This document shows positions 1 through 10,145 of a DNA stretch of 64,000 nt, piece after piece; position 1 is the first letter of the stretch; each line of letters opens with the position of its first letter. The notes under the pieces were generated by a model that was given only the letters and a program-made list of their open reading frames with translations, was not told the origin of the DNA and did not search any database. The DNA comes from JAJDTQ01 sp963422385 (lineage in GTDB: Bacteria > Desulfobacterota > Binatia > UBA9968 > JAJDTQ01), in contig OY729432.1 of the NCBI GenBank assembly GCA_963422385.1, positions 3,534,001 through 3,598,000 on the forward strand, written 5' to 3'. The position numbers were made by a program, and so were the translations under genes.

Positions 1-59
1 CAAATGCCCTCCATTTCCATGCCTCTCGCTACGATTCGCTTACCCGGACAGGCTCCTGG
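1..59. repeat. Family A hairpin element, one arm (continues off the left edge)
   Basis: These 59 bases match 15084-15142 with four mismatches (my count), and that second copy is the right arm of a long imperfect hairpin. The tip reads CAGGAGCCTGTCCGGGTAAG on the minus strand. fabZ reads into it and takes its last codons and its TAG stop (29-31) from it. Only one arm is visible, so the full element presumably extends beyond position 1. No transposase is nearby, so a non-autonomous, MITE-like nature is inferred. Confidence 0.75.
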
Positions 60-484
60 ACGGGCATCTCCATTGCAGACAACTCCGCTTCGGCCACCCG
101 CTTCCCGTCCACCGCAGCGTGGGCCTTCAGGCGCCAGTAGTGCTTGCGCCGTCTCGAAACCTCCAGCTCGACCCTTAGCTGATCGCCCGGCTCCACCGGC
201 TGCTTGAACCGCGCCCGGTCGAGACCGGTCAGGACGAAGACCTTGTCCGAGTCATGCTTGCTGTACCCTGCCAGGATCGCACCCATCTGGGCCATGACCT
301 CGCAGATCAATACGCCCGGCATGATGGGTTTGTCGGGGAAGTGGCCTTGAAAGAAGCTCTCGTTGATGGTTACGTTCTTGATGCCCACGATACGTCGGTT
401 CGGCTCGATCTCCACGACTCGATCCACCAGGAGAACCGGATATCGGTGCGGAATCAGCTTGCGTATCTCGGTTACGTCCAGCAT
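29..484 (-). CDS. fabZ: 3-hydroxyacyl-[acyl-carrier-protein] dehydratase FabZ
   Basis: FabZ dehydrates 3-hydroxyacyl-ACP to trans-2-enoyl-ACP in cytoplasmic type II fatty acid synthesis. The 151-residue protein is a single hot-dog domain of normal length. The active-site His (H48, in GHFPDKPIMPG) and Glu (E62, in CEVMAQ) are both present. It follows lpxD by 4 bases, the usual lpxD-fabZ-lpxA order, so lpxA is expected just beyond the left edge. The last nine residues, QEPVRVSES, are not typical of FabZ. They are encoded by a dispersed hairpin repeat and are identical to the C-terminus of AspS in this window. The enzyme core is intact, so activity is expected; the tail is probably a tolerated extension. 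Confidence 0.96.
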   Translation of the reverse strand: MLDVTEIRKLIPHRYPVLLVDRVVEIEPNRRIVGIKNVTINESFFQGHFPDKPIMPGVLICEVMAQMGAILAGYSKHDSDKVFVLTGLDRARFKQPVEPGDQLRVELEVSRRRKHYWRLKAHAAVDGKRVAEAELSAMEMPVQEPVRVSES

Positions 485-488
485 GCCC

Positions 489-1544
489 TTACGAAACTCC
501 CTTGTCTTCCCGCGATGCCTGCGCGCGGATGTTTCGCTCGATCCCGGAAACCCGCCGCCACAGTTCGGGCAGCTTGGGCAACAGCCGCATCACCCTGATC
601 CACTGCTTGTGAGGCGCGGCCGTGACCGCACCGGACAGCATCGACCCGGGCGGAACCGACTGCAAGACGGTGCTCCTGGGTCCGATAACCGATCGCGGCC
701 CGATCTCCAGGTGATCCTTGATGCCGACCTGCCCGGAGATAACCACGTCATCCCCCACGACGGTGCTGCCCGCGATACCCGTCTGGGCCACTATCAGACA
801 GCGTTCGCCCACGATCACGTTGTGCCCGATCTGGACGAGATTATCGATCTTCGTCCCGGCGCCGATCCGGGTGCTTCCGATGGTGGCCCGGTCCACCGTC
901 GTGTTCGCGCCGACCTCCACGTCGTCCGCGAGCTCGACGATACCCGCCTGGGGCACCTTGAGCCGTTGCCGGCCGTGACCGGTATACCCGAACCCGTCGC
1001 TTCCAATCACGACACCCGCGTGGAGTATGACCCCATCGCCGATCCGGCAGCGCTCCGCTACCGTCACGTTGGGATGGAGGACGCAACCCTTGCCCAGTTG
1101 CGCCGCCGCCGCGATGGCGACGCCGGGCATGAGCACCGTCCTCTCCCCGACCCTGGCGTTCCTGCCCACGTAACAATGCGGATACAGGGCCGTATCAGCC
1201 CCGATGACCGCGGTCGGATCGACGACGGCCATGGGGCTGATGCCGGCCGGATGTGTCACCGGGGGATTGAACAGCCCGTGTATCCGGGCAAAGGCGCGGT
1301 GAGGTTCGTCAACTTGAAGAAAATTCAGGGCGGGCCGGGTCACCGGCTCACCGGCCACGATGACCGCGCTGGCCCTGCAGGAAGCCAAGTATCGACGATA
1401 CCGGGGGTGGGCGAGAAAGGTGATGTCTCCCGGACCCGCTTCCTCGATCGAAGACACCCTCTCGATGGTCACATCAGGGTCGCCGATTACCCGTCCACCG
1501 ACCAGTTCGGCGAGGTCCGCGAGGGATTTGCCTGAACTCGTCAC
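489..1544 (-). CDS. lpxD: UDP-3-O-(3-hydroxyacyl)glucosamine N-acyltransferase LpxD
   Basis: LpxD transfers a 3-hydroxyacyl chain from ACP to the 2-amine of UDP-3-O-acylglucosamine, the third step of lipid A synthesis. The 351-residue protein has an N-terminal uridine-binding domain (about 1-100), then a left-handed beta-helix of hexapeptide repeats (about 105-310) and a helical C-terminus that would contact ACP. The family's catalytic His is H241 in QIGHNVIVG. Its ATG overlaps the ompH stop by 4 bases and fabZ follows after 4 bases, so the three genes are probably translationally coupled. Its presence implies an LPS-bearing outer membrane. Confidence 0.96.
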   Translation of the reverse strand: MTSSGKSLADLAELVGGRVIGDPDVTIERVSSIEEAGPGDITFLAHPRYRRYLASCRASAVIVAGEPVTRPALNFLQVDEPHRAFARIHGLFNPPVTHPAGISPMAVVDPTAVIGADTALYPHCYVGRNARVGERTVLMPGVAIAAAAQLGKGCVLHPNVTVAERCRIGDGVILHAGVVIGSDGFGYTGHGRQRLKVPQAGIVELADDVEVGANTTVDRATIGSTRIGAGTKIDNLVQIGHNVIVGERCLIVAQTGIAGSTVVGDDVVISGQVGIKDHLEIGPRSVIGPRSTVLQSVPPGSMLSGAVTAAPHKQWIRVMRLLPKLPELWRRVSGIERNIRAQASREDKGVS

Positions 1545-2071
1545 CTGTTCTTGCCGACCGGCTTGTTCTGGAAACGCTTGTTGTAGAGCTCGATCACGTC
1601 ATCGGTGATGTCGGTCCCTTTGTCGGTATAGAGCAGTTGGCCCCGCTCGAGGATCATCGTGAACTTGCCGGTCTTGCCCACCTCCCTGATGATCTTCTGG
1701 AGATCCTTCAGGATCTCGTCCGTGATCTCGCGTTCCTTGAGGCCCAACTCCTCCCGCACGTCCCTCATCTTGCGCTCGTAGTCGCGAACGCGTAGCTGGA
1801 ATCGCCGCTGGGCTCTGGCCCGTTCGCTCTCCTTCATCAGGAGGGCCTGCTTTTCCAGGCTCTTTCGCTGTTCCTCGATGGCCTGATTCTCCTTGAACAG
1901 CGCGTCCTGCTTGTCCTTGAGGGCGGCCTGAAATGATTTGCGGGCGCTCTTCCCGCGCAGGGATTGGCTGATGGCCTTTTGGAGGTTGACGAAGCCGACC
2001 TTGAGATCCTGGCCCCACACCGGACTCGTCAGCGTCGCCAGCAGAACAACCAGTAAAACTCGAATCACCAT
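1541..2071 (-). CDS. skp: OmpH/Skp-like periplasmic chaperone
   Basis: Skp/OmpH proteins hold unfolded outer-membrane proteins in the periplasm on their way to the BAM complex. The 176-residue product has a signal peptide (hydrophobic VLLVVLLATL, probable cleavage after VWG), then a short beta segment (KVGFVNLQKAI) and a long, highly charged helical region at about 50-140. This is the Skp jellyfish layout. The start at 2071 is chosen because GGGAGG lies just upstream and the signal peptide begins there; the frame is open further upstream but that part looks non-coding. It lies between bamA and lpxD, the conserved neighbourhood, and overlaps lpxD by 4 bases. Confidence 0.92.
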   Translation of the reverse strand: MVIRVLLVVLLATLTSPVWGQDLKVGFVNLQKAISQSLRGKSARKSFQAALKDKQDALFKENQAIEEQRKSLEKQALLMKESERARAQRRFQLRVRDYERKMRDVREELGLKEREITDEILKDLQKIIREVGKTGKFTMILERGQLLYTDKGTDITDDVIELYNKRFQNKPVGKNR

Positions 2072-2103
2072 AACCTCCCAGACTGCCTTCCGCACCCGCG
2101 TTG

Positions 2104-4473
2104 TCAAAGGTCGCCCAATGAGCCGATAGTGAATCCGAGAATCTCCTTGTGATCGGACGGATCGGCGTTCAGGGGGACTGCCCAACTCAGTTTGATCGGA
2201 CCGATGGGCGATTGCCACTGCATCGCCAGACCCAGCGACCGTTTGAGATCCTCGAGGCGGATGTCTTCGGACGGCCCGAAGGCCTGTCCCTGATCGAAGA
2301 ATACCGAGCCCCTGAACCCCCACTGGTCCAGGATCGGGAAGTGCAACTCCGCTTTCAGGATAAGCTGCTTGTTGCCCCCGACTGCTTCGGGATCATCACA
2401 GTCCGTGCCAGTTCTGGGACACTCCCGCGGACCCAGGCTGCGGTACTCGTAACCACGCACCGAATGGATGCCGCCGGCGAAGTAGCGCTCGAACAGCGGC
2501 AGCTCGCGGTCGGTCCAGGATGCCCCGTAGCCGATCCGGCCACCGAGCATCACGGCAAATTTCTCGCCCCAGTCGAAGTTCCTGAAAATGGGATAGTACC
2601 AGGCCAACGAGGCGTCGCTCCGCATGAAGCGGTTGTCCCCCCCCAGTCCGGCCAGCTTCACGGACGCCACCGAGCGGGTGCCCTCGGTGGGCACGAAGAA
2701 GTGATTGCGGGTGTCGTATGAGAGCCTTGGGGTAATCGCGCTGGTGAGAGATTTGCCCGCCTCGATGCTCGACGGAGCGTCCGCGTCGACGTCCGTGATC
2801 TTGGAGCGGGACAACGTGTAGCCGATGCCCCCGTGGAGATGGTCCAGGATGGAGAAGTCAGGTTCCGTTTCGAAGCCTTCGGCACGATGGACATCCGCGC
2901 GACGTCCGAAGAAGGGCAGGCGCACATACCGCAGCGGCGCACTGATCCGCGTGGCGAAGCCGCTTCGCCGGTTGGTCCAGGAGGAGAATTCGGCGGTGGT
3001 GTGGAAGAGATCGAAACCGAGGTCCGCGCGGCTATCGAGGACACGAGGCTCCACCAGGCCGAGAACGATGTCCTGATCCGTCTTGCTGAGGACCAGGTCC
3101 GCTGATACCCGCCTCCCGGTTCCGAACAGGTTCCGCTCTTCGAGAGACGTCTGGAACGAAAACGCGCTCGCCGTGCTGTACCCGGCGCCGATGCTGAACG
3201 AGCCGGTTGGAGCCTCATCCACCTTGACCAGAAGGTCCACCTGGTCCTTCTTTTCCGATTTTTCGGTGGACACGGTGACGTCCTTGAAGAAACCGGTCCG
3301 TAGCAGGGCGTTTCGACTCTCCCGGACCTTCGCCGAGGAGAACCGCCCCTTCTCCGTCACCTCCAGCTCGCGACGAATCACCTTGTCCCTCGTCTTGACG
3401 TTCCCCGCGATCCTTACCTGATCGAAATAGACCGGCGGACCGCGCTCGATCATGTAAGTCACGTCCACGAGGCGCCCTTGGGGATCGAAACTGGTAACCG
3501 GAGAGACCTCGGCGAACGCGTAGCCCCGGTCCGCGTAACGCTCTTGAAGCGCGGTCACGTCGTTGAGCAGCCTGCTCCTGCGGAAGATCTGCCCCGAGGT
3601 CAGGGTGACGTCGTCCAGCAGTCGCGTCGGAGTGCCGCCAAGGTCCCCGCCGAGCTTCACCACGCCGACCCGGTAGCGTTCGCCCTCCTGAATGCGGATG
3701 ACGACCTCCAGCCCTTGGTCCCGCGTGAGAATGATCGGCTCGTCGATCTTGTGGTCGACGAAACCGTGATCGTAGTAGAGGGAGGACAACAGCGCGGTAT
3801 CGTTGGTAAGGACGTCCGGGTCCAGGAGACCGCGGCTGGTGAACGGGAGGAACCACTCCTCCTTCGTGTTCATGTTGCCCTTGAGCTCGTCGTCGGAGAA
3901 CGCCCTGTTCCCTTCAAAGGTGATCTTCTTGATCCGCAGCGTCTTGCCTTCGACGATCGTCAGGGTGACGATGGTCTGGTTGTTCTCTACCGGCGTCAGC
4001 ACATAGTCGACGCGCGTGTTGACGTGCCCCGCCTCGCTGTAGAGCCTCAGGACCCTTTGCAGGCCCTCCTGGAGCCGGCCCGCGTCCAGAGCCGTTCGCG
4101 GCCTGATACCGAGGGCCGCGTCAATGTCCTCCGTCGATACCTTGTCGTTGCCCAGTATTTCCACCTGCCTGACATAGGGCCGTTCCTTGACCGTATAGGT
4201 CAGAATCCCCTGGGTGGAGAAACCCGCACTCACGTCGTCGAAGAAACCCATCCGGTAGATGGCCTTGACGTCCCGGTCCACGACCTCCGGATCGAAGGGC
4301 TGGCCCTGCTGCGCTTGAACGCTCAAGCGGATGGCGTCCTCCTCGATCCTCAGATTGCCACGCACACGGACTTCGTTGACGACCGAAGCGCCAACCGCGA
4401 AACCGCTTGATGCCGCGAACCAGCACATGGCTACGGCAAGCACCGCCGCAATTTTCTCGTTAGAGATCCACAC
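2104..4473 (-). CDS. bamA: Outer membrane protein assembly factor BamA
   Basis: BamA is the central beta-barrel of the BAM machine that inserts outer-membrane proteins. From the proposed GTG the protein has about 789 residues, close to E. coli BamA. A hydrophobic signal sequence is followed by five POTRA-type repeats (for example VVNEVRVRGN and YVRQVEILGNDKVS) and then a 16-strand Omp85 barrel domain. The conserved VRG(F/Y) motif of the barrel lumen is seen as SVRGYEYRSLGP, and the C-terminus carries the usual IGPIKLSWAVPLN-type strands. The start is uncertain: GTG at 4473 gives a sensible signal peptide, an ATG at 4428 is possible, and neither has a strong ribosome site. ompH follows after 32 bases. 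Confidence 0.95.
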   Translation of the reverse strand: MWISNEKIAAVLAVAMCWFAASSGFAVGASVVNEVRVRGNLRIEEDAIRLSVQAQQGQPFDPEVVDRDVKAIYRMGFFDDVSAGFSTQGILTYTVKERPYVRQVEILGNDKVSTEDIDAALGIRPRTALDAGRLQEGLQRVLRLYSEAGHVNTRVDYVLTPVENNQTIVTLTIVEGKTLRIKKITFEGNRAFSDDELKGNMNTKEEWFLPFTSRGLLDPDVLTNDTALLSSLYYDHGFVDHKIDEPIILTRDQGLEVVIRIQEGERYRVGVVKLGGDLGGTPTRLLDDVTLTSGQIFRRSRLLNDVTALQERYADRGYAFAEVSPVTSFDPQGRLVDVTYMIERGPPVYFDQVRIAGNVKTRDKVIRRELEVTEKGRFSSAKVRESRNALLRTGFFKDVTVSTEKSEKKDQVDLLVKVDEAPTGSFSIGAGYSTASAFSFQTSLEERNLFGTGRRVSADLVLSKTDQDIVLGLVEPRVLDSRADLGFDLFHTTAEFSSWTNRRSGFATRISAPLRYVRLPFFGRRADVHRAEGFETEPDFSILDHLHGGIGYTLSRSKITDVDADAPSSIEAGKSLTSAITPRLSYDTRNHFFVPTEGTRSVASVKLAGLGGDNRFMRSDASLAWYYPIFRNFDWGEKFAVMLGGRIGYGASWTDRELPLFERYFAGGIHSVRGYEYRSLGPRECPRTGTDCDDPEAVGGNKQLILKAELHFPILDQWGFRGSVFFDQGQAFGPSEDIRLEDLKRSLGLAMQWQSPIGPIKLSWAVPLNADPSDHKEILGFTIGSLGDL

Positions 4474-4597
4474 TGGCAAATACCCGGAAAAGACTTGGAT
4501 TTGTTTGTTTTTTGCTAACAAGTCCGTGCCCCGTTGTAAAGCATGAAAGCGGGCCGACACAGCGGTTTCGTCCCGTGCCGTGGGCAGGGAAGCACCG

Positions 4598-5281
4598 TCA
4601 GAGCGCAACCGGAGCAAGCCGGCCGTCGCGAAGCTCCAGTTGCCGGTTCATGCGGCCGGCCAACTGACGGTTGTGCGTCGTCACGATCAGGCCCAGACCG
4701 CGTTTCTCGTTGAGTCCGCACAGGAGGTCCTCGACCTCGCCCGCGGTGGCGGGATCGAGGTTGCCCGTGGGCTCATCCGCGAGCATGACCCGCGGTTCCA
4801 GAATCAAGGAGCGCGCAATCGCCACCCGTTGCTGTTCGCCGCCGGACAACTCGCCCGGCCGGTGCGTCAGACGTTCCTCGAGGCCGACGGTCTCCAGCAG
4901 CTCGCGCGCGGACTCTCGTGCCCTGGAGCGATCCCGGCGCGCGATGAGGGCGGGCATCATGACGTTCTCGAGTGCGCTGAAGTCCGGCAGCAGGTGATGA
5001 AACTGGAAGACAAAGCCGACGGTCCGGTTGCGCAACCATGCAACTTCATCATCGCTCCAAAGGGTTACATCACGTCCCTCATAGTGCAGCGTGCCCCGGT
5101 CGGGGCGTTCGAGGGTCCCGATGATGTACAACAGGGTGCTTTTGCCGACGCCCGACTCGCCGATGATGGCGAGCCGTTCACCCTGGCGCAAGGACAGATC
5201 GAGCTTCGTGAACACATCCACCCGCCTGCCGCCGCCGACAAAGGATTTCGCAAGTCCTCTTGCTTCGATCAGGAAAGACAC
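4598..5281 (-). CDS. lolD: Lipoprotein-releasing ABC transporter ATPase LolD
   Basis: LolD hydrolyses ATP to drive LolC/E, which extracts mature lipoproteins from the inner membrane and hands them to LolA. The 227-residue protein carries Walker A GESGVGKST (41-49), the Q-loop VFQFHHLLPD, the signature LSGGEQQRV (145-153), Walker B VMLADE (165-170) and the switch H in VTTH. The sequence FQFHHLLPDFSALENVMMP is characteristic of the LolD branch rather than MacB. It lies 6 bases after its membrane partner gene. bamA follows after about 124 bases. Confidence 0.94.
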   Translation of the reverse strand: MSFLIEARGLAKSFVGGGRRVDVFTKLDLSLRQGERLAIIGESGVGKSTLLYIIGTLERPDRGTLHYEGRDVTLWSDDEVAWLRNRTVGFVFQFHHLLPDFSALENVMMPALIARRDRSRARESARELLETVGLEERLTHRPGELSGGEQQRVAIARSLILEPRVMLADEPTGNLDPATAGEVEDLLCGLNEKRGLGLIVTTHNRQLAGRMNRQLELRDGRLAPVAL

Positions 5282-5287
5282 GGTCCA

Positions 5288-6532
5288 CTACTCGTATCGA
5301 ATGACGTCCACGGGATGCAGCTTGGCCGCCTGCCGCGCGGGATAGATGCTGGCCAGACAGCAGATGGCCAGGGAGGCAACCGCCACCAGAGTGAAGTACA
5401 AGGGGGAGATGCTCACCGGGACGGTCGAAACGGGAAAGACGTCCTCGGGCAACTCGATGAACTGATAACGCTGAAGCAACAAAGCAAGCACATAGCCAAG
5501 GACCACCCCGAACAATGTTCCAACCGCGCCAATGACCCAGCCCTTCAGGAGGAAAATCAGCCGAATGCTGCCGCGGGACGCGCCCATGGAGCGCAGAACG
5601 GCGATGTCCTTGCGCTTTTCCATCACCACCATGATCAGGGTCGAGACGATATTGAACGCCGCGATCAGCACCATCAGCAACAACACCAGGAAATACACGG
5701 TCTTCTCCAGCCGCAACGCCGCAAAGAGGTTCGGCCAGAGACGGGTCCAGTCCTCCACCCGATACCTCTGCCCCACTGCGCCCTGAATCTCCTCGGCAAT
5801 ACCCGGCGCCTCCGCCACCTCGTCAACCATGATCTCGATGCTGGTGGCGACCTTGCCGAACCCGAAGAACCCCTGCGCATCGGAAAGGTTCAGAAAGACC
5901 AGGCCGTCGTCATACTCGCGCATGCCCGAATCAAAGATGCCGACGATGGCAAAACGCCTGATCCGTGGAACGATTCCCACCGCCGTGGGGCTCCCGATGG
6001 GTGAGACCGCCTGGACCGCCTCGCCCTTGCCCACCCGAAGCCTGCTCGCGAGTCGATCGCCGACGATGATTCCGGGGAGGAGCAGATTGCGGCCGTCCAC
6101 CACCACCGGTGTGCGCGTCTTCAGATCGCTCAGGCGTCCCTGTTGCAGGAATTGCTCGAGGTCCGCCGGGGCCCTGTCCGGGTCGATGCCACGCACCACC
6201 GCACCGGAGACCCGACGCCCCGAGGTCAGAATGATCTGGCCCGTGAGTGCCGGCGCGGCCGTGGTCACGTCGTCCCGTTTCTCCAGCCGCCCGGCAAGCT
6301 CGTCGTATCCGGTCAGGTAGCTCGCCGGCTTGACCAGTACGACGTGCGCATTCAAGCTGAGCAGGCGATCCCGAAACACTTCCTCGAATCCGGTCATCAC
6401 CGAGATGGCCACGTTGAGGGTGACCACCGCGATCATGACCCCGAGGATCGAGATCAGGGTGAGCAGGGAAATGAACCGTTCGTTGCGTCGAGCCCGGAGG
6501 TAACGCAACCCTACGAACAACTCGTACCGCAT
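5288..6532 (-). CDS. lolC: Lipoprotein-releasing ABC transporter permease LolC/LolE
   Basis: This is the inner-membrane subunit that works with LolD. The 414-residue protein has the four-helix MacB/LolC topology: one N-terminal transmembrane helix (about 20-45, ISLLTLISILGVMIAVVTL), a large periplasmic domain (about 50-260) and three C-terminal helices. The cytoplasmic coupling-helix motif appears as VLRSMGASRGSIRLIFLLKG. Only one LolC/E-type gene is present, so it could work as a homodimer (a LolF-like arrangement); C and E cannot be told apart here. It starts 2 bases after lysS and ends 6 bases before lolD. Confidence 0.93.
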   Translation of the reverse strand: MRYELFVGLRYLRARRNERFISLLTLISILGVMIAVVTLNVAISVMTGFEEVFRDRLLSLNAHVVLVKPASYLTGYDELAGRLEKRDDVTTAAPALTGQIILTSGRRVSGAVVRGIDPDRAPADLEQFLQQGRLSDLKTRTPVVVDGRNLLLPGIIVGDRLASRLRVGKGEAVQAVSPIGSPTAVGIVPRIRRFAIVGIFDSGMREYDDGLVFLNLSDAQGFFGFGKVATSIEIMVDEVAEAPGIAEEIQGAVGQRYRVEDWTRLWPNLFAALRLEKTVYFLVLLLMVLIAAFNIVSTLIMVVMEKRKDIAVLRSMGASRGSIRLIFLLKGWVIGAVGTLFGVVLGYVLALLLQRYQFIELPEDVFPVSTVPVSISPLYFTLVAVASLAICCLASIYPARQAAKLHPVDVIRYE

Positions 6533-6534
6533 TG

Positions 6535-8010
<1,476 letters not shown>

Positions 8011-8048
8011 GCAATGAAGGCCCTGGGGTCCTGAACCGGACTGGTTGG

Positions 8049-8372
8049 TCACAGCATGCCAAGCTGCAGCTTGGCCGCATCCGACATGCGACCGGGATCC
8101 CAGGGCGGCTCCCAGACGATCTCCACGTGCACGTCCGTAACGCCGTCCACCGCCCTGACCTTCTCTTCCACTTCCATGGGCAGCGACTGTGCGGCGGGGC
8201 AGTTGGGCGCGGTCAGGGTCATGGTGACGGTCACATTGCCAAGGGGGCCCACCTCCACACCGTAGATCAACCCCATCTCATGGATGTTCACCGGGACCTC
8301 CGGGTCGTAGCAGGTCTGCAACGCCTGAATCGTCCGCTCTTCGATGTCTTTCTGATCCGCAACGGTTTCCAC
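8049..8372 (-). CDS. sufT: SufT-like MIP18 (DUF59) Fe-S assembly protein
   Basis: Stand-alone DUF59/MIP18 proteins take part in Fe-S cluster maturation (SufT in Gram-positives; Cia2 in eukaryotes). The 107-residue product contains the family core: YDPEVPVNIHEMGLIYGV, VTVTMTLTAPNCPAAQ with the conserved reactive Cys, and a final DVHVEIVWEPPWDPGRMS. GTG at 8372 is chosen because GGAGA lies 6 bases upstream and the domain begins there. It directly follows sufU by 14 bases, supporting a Fe-S role. PaaD-type phenylacetate proteins share the fold, but no paa genes are near, so SufT is the better reading. Confidence 0.88.
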   Translation of the reverse strand: METVADQKDIEERTIQALQTCYDPEVPVNIHEMGLIYGVEVGPLGNVTVTMTLTAPNCPAAQSLPMEVEEKVRAVDGVTDVHVEIVWEPPWDPGRMSDAAKLQLGML

Positions 8373-8386
8373 GACCCGTCTCCTCG

Positions 8387-8839
8387 CTACTCGGTGCTGA
8401 CCGCCTTGTCCTCGCCGTCCAGAGCCGCGCGCAAAGTATGCCAAGCCAGTGTAGCGCACTTCACGCGCGCGGGATAGTCCCGGACGCCCGCGAAGGCCTC
8501 CAGCTTGCCCATGTCAGGGGGACGGGATTCCGTGCCGTCGCCGGCCGCCACCATCCGACGAAACCGCTCGAAGAGGGCCACGGCGTCCTCGCGTGTCCGC
8601 TGCTTCAGGCTTTCGGTCATGACCGACGCGGAGGCGATGGAAATGGCGCAACCCGTGCCCTCGAACCGGATATCCTTCACCCGGCCGTCTTCCACGTGCA
8701 GACGGACCGTGACTTTGTCGCCGCAGAGGGGATTGACTCCCCTGGCTTGTCGATTGGCCTCCGCCAGCGGGCCGAAATTGCGCGGACGGCGGTTGTGGTC
8801 CAGGATCAGCTCTTGATACAGGTCCCTGAGGTCAGACAC
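8387..8839 (-). CDS. sufU: SUF system sulfur acceptor SufU
   Basis: SufU is an IscU-fold protein that accepts sulfur from SufS through a zinc site and passes it to the SufBCD scaffold. The 150-residue product starts SDLRDLYQELILDHNRRPRNFG, the typical SufU opening. The three conserved cysteines are C39 (NPLCGD), C64 (GTGCAIS) and C129 (RVKCATLAW). The insertion around 96-112 before the last Cys separates SufU from IscU. GTG at 8839 has AAGGAGG ten bases upstream and overlaps the end of sufS by 8 bases, so coupling is likely. Confidence 0.93.
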   Translation of the reverse strand: MSDLRDLYQELILDHNRRPRNFGPLAEANRQARGVNPLCGDKVTVRLHVEDGRVKDIRFEGTGCAISIASASVMTESLKQRTREDAVALFERFRRMVAAGDGTESRPPDMGKLEAFAGVRDYPARVKCATLAWHTLRAALDGEDKAVSTE

Positions 8840-10103
8840 CGGCGAACAGCCTCCTTGACTTTTCCAGACCCTCGGCCAGCACATCGACCTCCGCCTCGGT
8901 GTTGTAACACGCGAAGGAGGCGCGGACAGTGGCCGGCACTCCGAACCGCTCCATGACCGGCATGGCGCAGTGATGCCCGGTTCTCACCGCGATCCCTTCC
9001 TGGTCGAGGATGGTGCCGATGTCATGGGCGTGGACGTCGCCCAGAACGAACGACACCAGGGACGCCCGGCGCTCCGGCGTCCCCACCAGCCGCACGCCGG
9101 GAACCTGCGTGAGCCGCTCCACGGCATGGGCCAGCACCCGGTCCTCATGGTTCGCCACCGCCTTCAGTCCCAGGCCGGTGAGATATTCCACCGCCGCCCC
9201 GAGGCCGATTACGCCGGCGATATTGGGGGTCCCGGCCTCGAACTTGTAGGGCAGCACGTTGTATTCCGTCTCTTCGAAGCTGACCGAGAGGATCATGTCT
9301 CCGCCGCCTTGATAGGGCGGCATTCCCTCGAGCAGGCCGGCCTTTCCGTAGAGCACTCCCACGCCGGTGGGACCGTAAAGCTTGTGGCTGGAGAAGGCAT
9401 AGAAGTCGCAGTCGAGGTCCTGGACGTCCACGACGGCGTGGGGTGCCCCCTGGGCTCCGTCGATGAGCACCGGAGCGCCGACCCGGTGGGCATCCGCGAT
9501 CATCCCCTTGATGGGGTTCACGGTACCCAGCGCATTGGAGACATGGGGCAGAGCCACCATGCGAGTCCTTGGACCCAGCAGCCGGTGGTACGCCTCCATC
9601 ACGATATCGCCGCCGTCGTCTACCGGGATCACCCGCAGCTTCGCCCCCTTCTCCTGGCAGACGAGCTGCCAGGGGACGATGTTGGAATGGTGTTCCATGG
9701 CTGAAATGACGACCTCGTCGCCGGCCTGCAGACGTGCGCCCCCGTAGGATCGGGCCACGAGATTGATGGCCTCGGTGGCGCCCCGCGCGAAGACGATCTC
9801 GCGGTCGTCCGCGGCATGGAGCAGTTTCCTGACCGTCGTTCTGGCACCCTCATAGGCACGTGTGGCGGTCTCGCTCAGCCAATGGACGCCGCGATGGACG
9901 TTGGAGTTCTCCGTCTCGTAGTATTGCACCATGCGTTGAATCACCGCCCGCGGCTTTTGGGCCGTCGCCGCGTTGTCGAGGTAGACCAGCGGTTTGCCGT
10001 GAACGGTCTGGTCGAGAACGGGGAAGTCCTCGCGCACCCGCGCCACGTCGAAGGAATCGTTTGGATTGTGCCACGATGAGATTTTCACGGATCGCATGTT
10101 CAT
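8832..10103 (-). CDS. sufS: Cysteine desulfurase SufS
   Basis: SufS is a PLP-dependent group II cysteine desulfurase that supplies persulfide sulfur for Fe-S clusters. The 423-residue protein has the PLP-binding lysine K241 (SSHKLYGPTG), upstream His in SAMEHHSN and the catalytic cysteine C379 (RTGHHCAMP). YLDNAATAQKP at the N-terminus is typical. It sits between sufD and sufU. A dispersed palindrome fills the 39-base gap from sufD, so sufS has no obvious ribosome site of its own; an ATG two codons downstream is also possible. Confidence 0.95.
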   Translation of the reverse strand: MNMRSVKISSWHNPNDSFDVARVREDFPVLDQTVHGKPLVYLDNAATAQKPRAVIQRMVQYYETENSNVHRGVHWLSETATRAYEGARTTVRKLLHAADDREIVFARGATEAINLVARSYGGARLQAGDEVVISAMEHHSNIVPWQLVCQEKGAKLRVIPVDDGGDIVMEAYHRLLGPRTRMVALPHVSNALGTVNPIKGMIADAHRVGAPVLIDGAQGAPHAVVDVQDLDCDFYAFSSHKLYGPTGVGVLYGKAGLLEGMPPYQGGGDMILSVSFEETEYNVLPYKFEAGTPNIAGVIGLGAAVEYLTGLGLKAVANHEDRVLAHAVERLTQVPGVRLVGTPERRASLVSFVLGDVHAHDIGTILDQEGIAVRTGHHCAMPVMERFGVPATVRASFACYNTEAEVDVLAEGLEKSRRLFAGV

Positions 10104-10118
10104 GCCTGCGTGGTCGGA

Positions 10119-10145
10119 CGCGGGTGGGTTTCAAACCCGCCCCTA
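10119..10145. repeat. Family C palindrome (GGGCGGGTTTCAAACCCGCCC type) inside the suf operon
   Basis: On the minus strand this reads TAGGGGCGGGTTTGAAACCC, followed by a degenerate right arm. It is one of four copies in the window; the clean copy is at 56122-56148. Its first three bases on the minus strand (10145-10143) are the TAG stop codon of sufD, and the rest fills the sufD-sufS gap. It could attenuate or stabilise the polycistronic mRNA at this point; that is inference. Confidence 0.75.

Noticed and set aside
363..1535. Open frames opposite lpxD
   Set aside because: Shadow of lpxD; the opposite strand encodes a complete beta-helix acyltransferase with its catalytic His.
8059..8074. 16-base perfect palindrome CCAAGCTGCAGCTTGG
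   Set aside because: It lies within the coding end of sufT (AAKLQLG) and has no second copy in the window; most likely chance.
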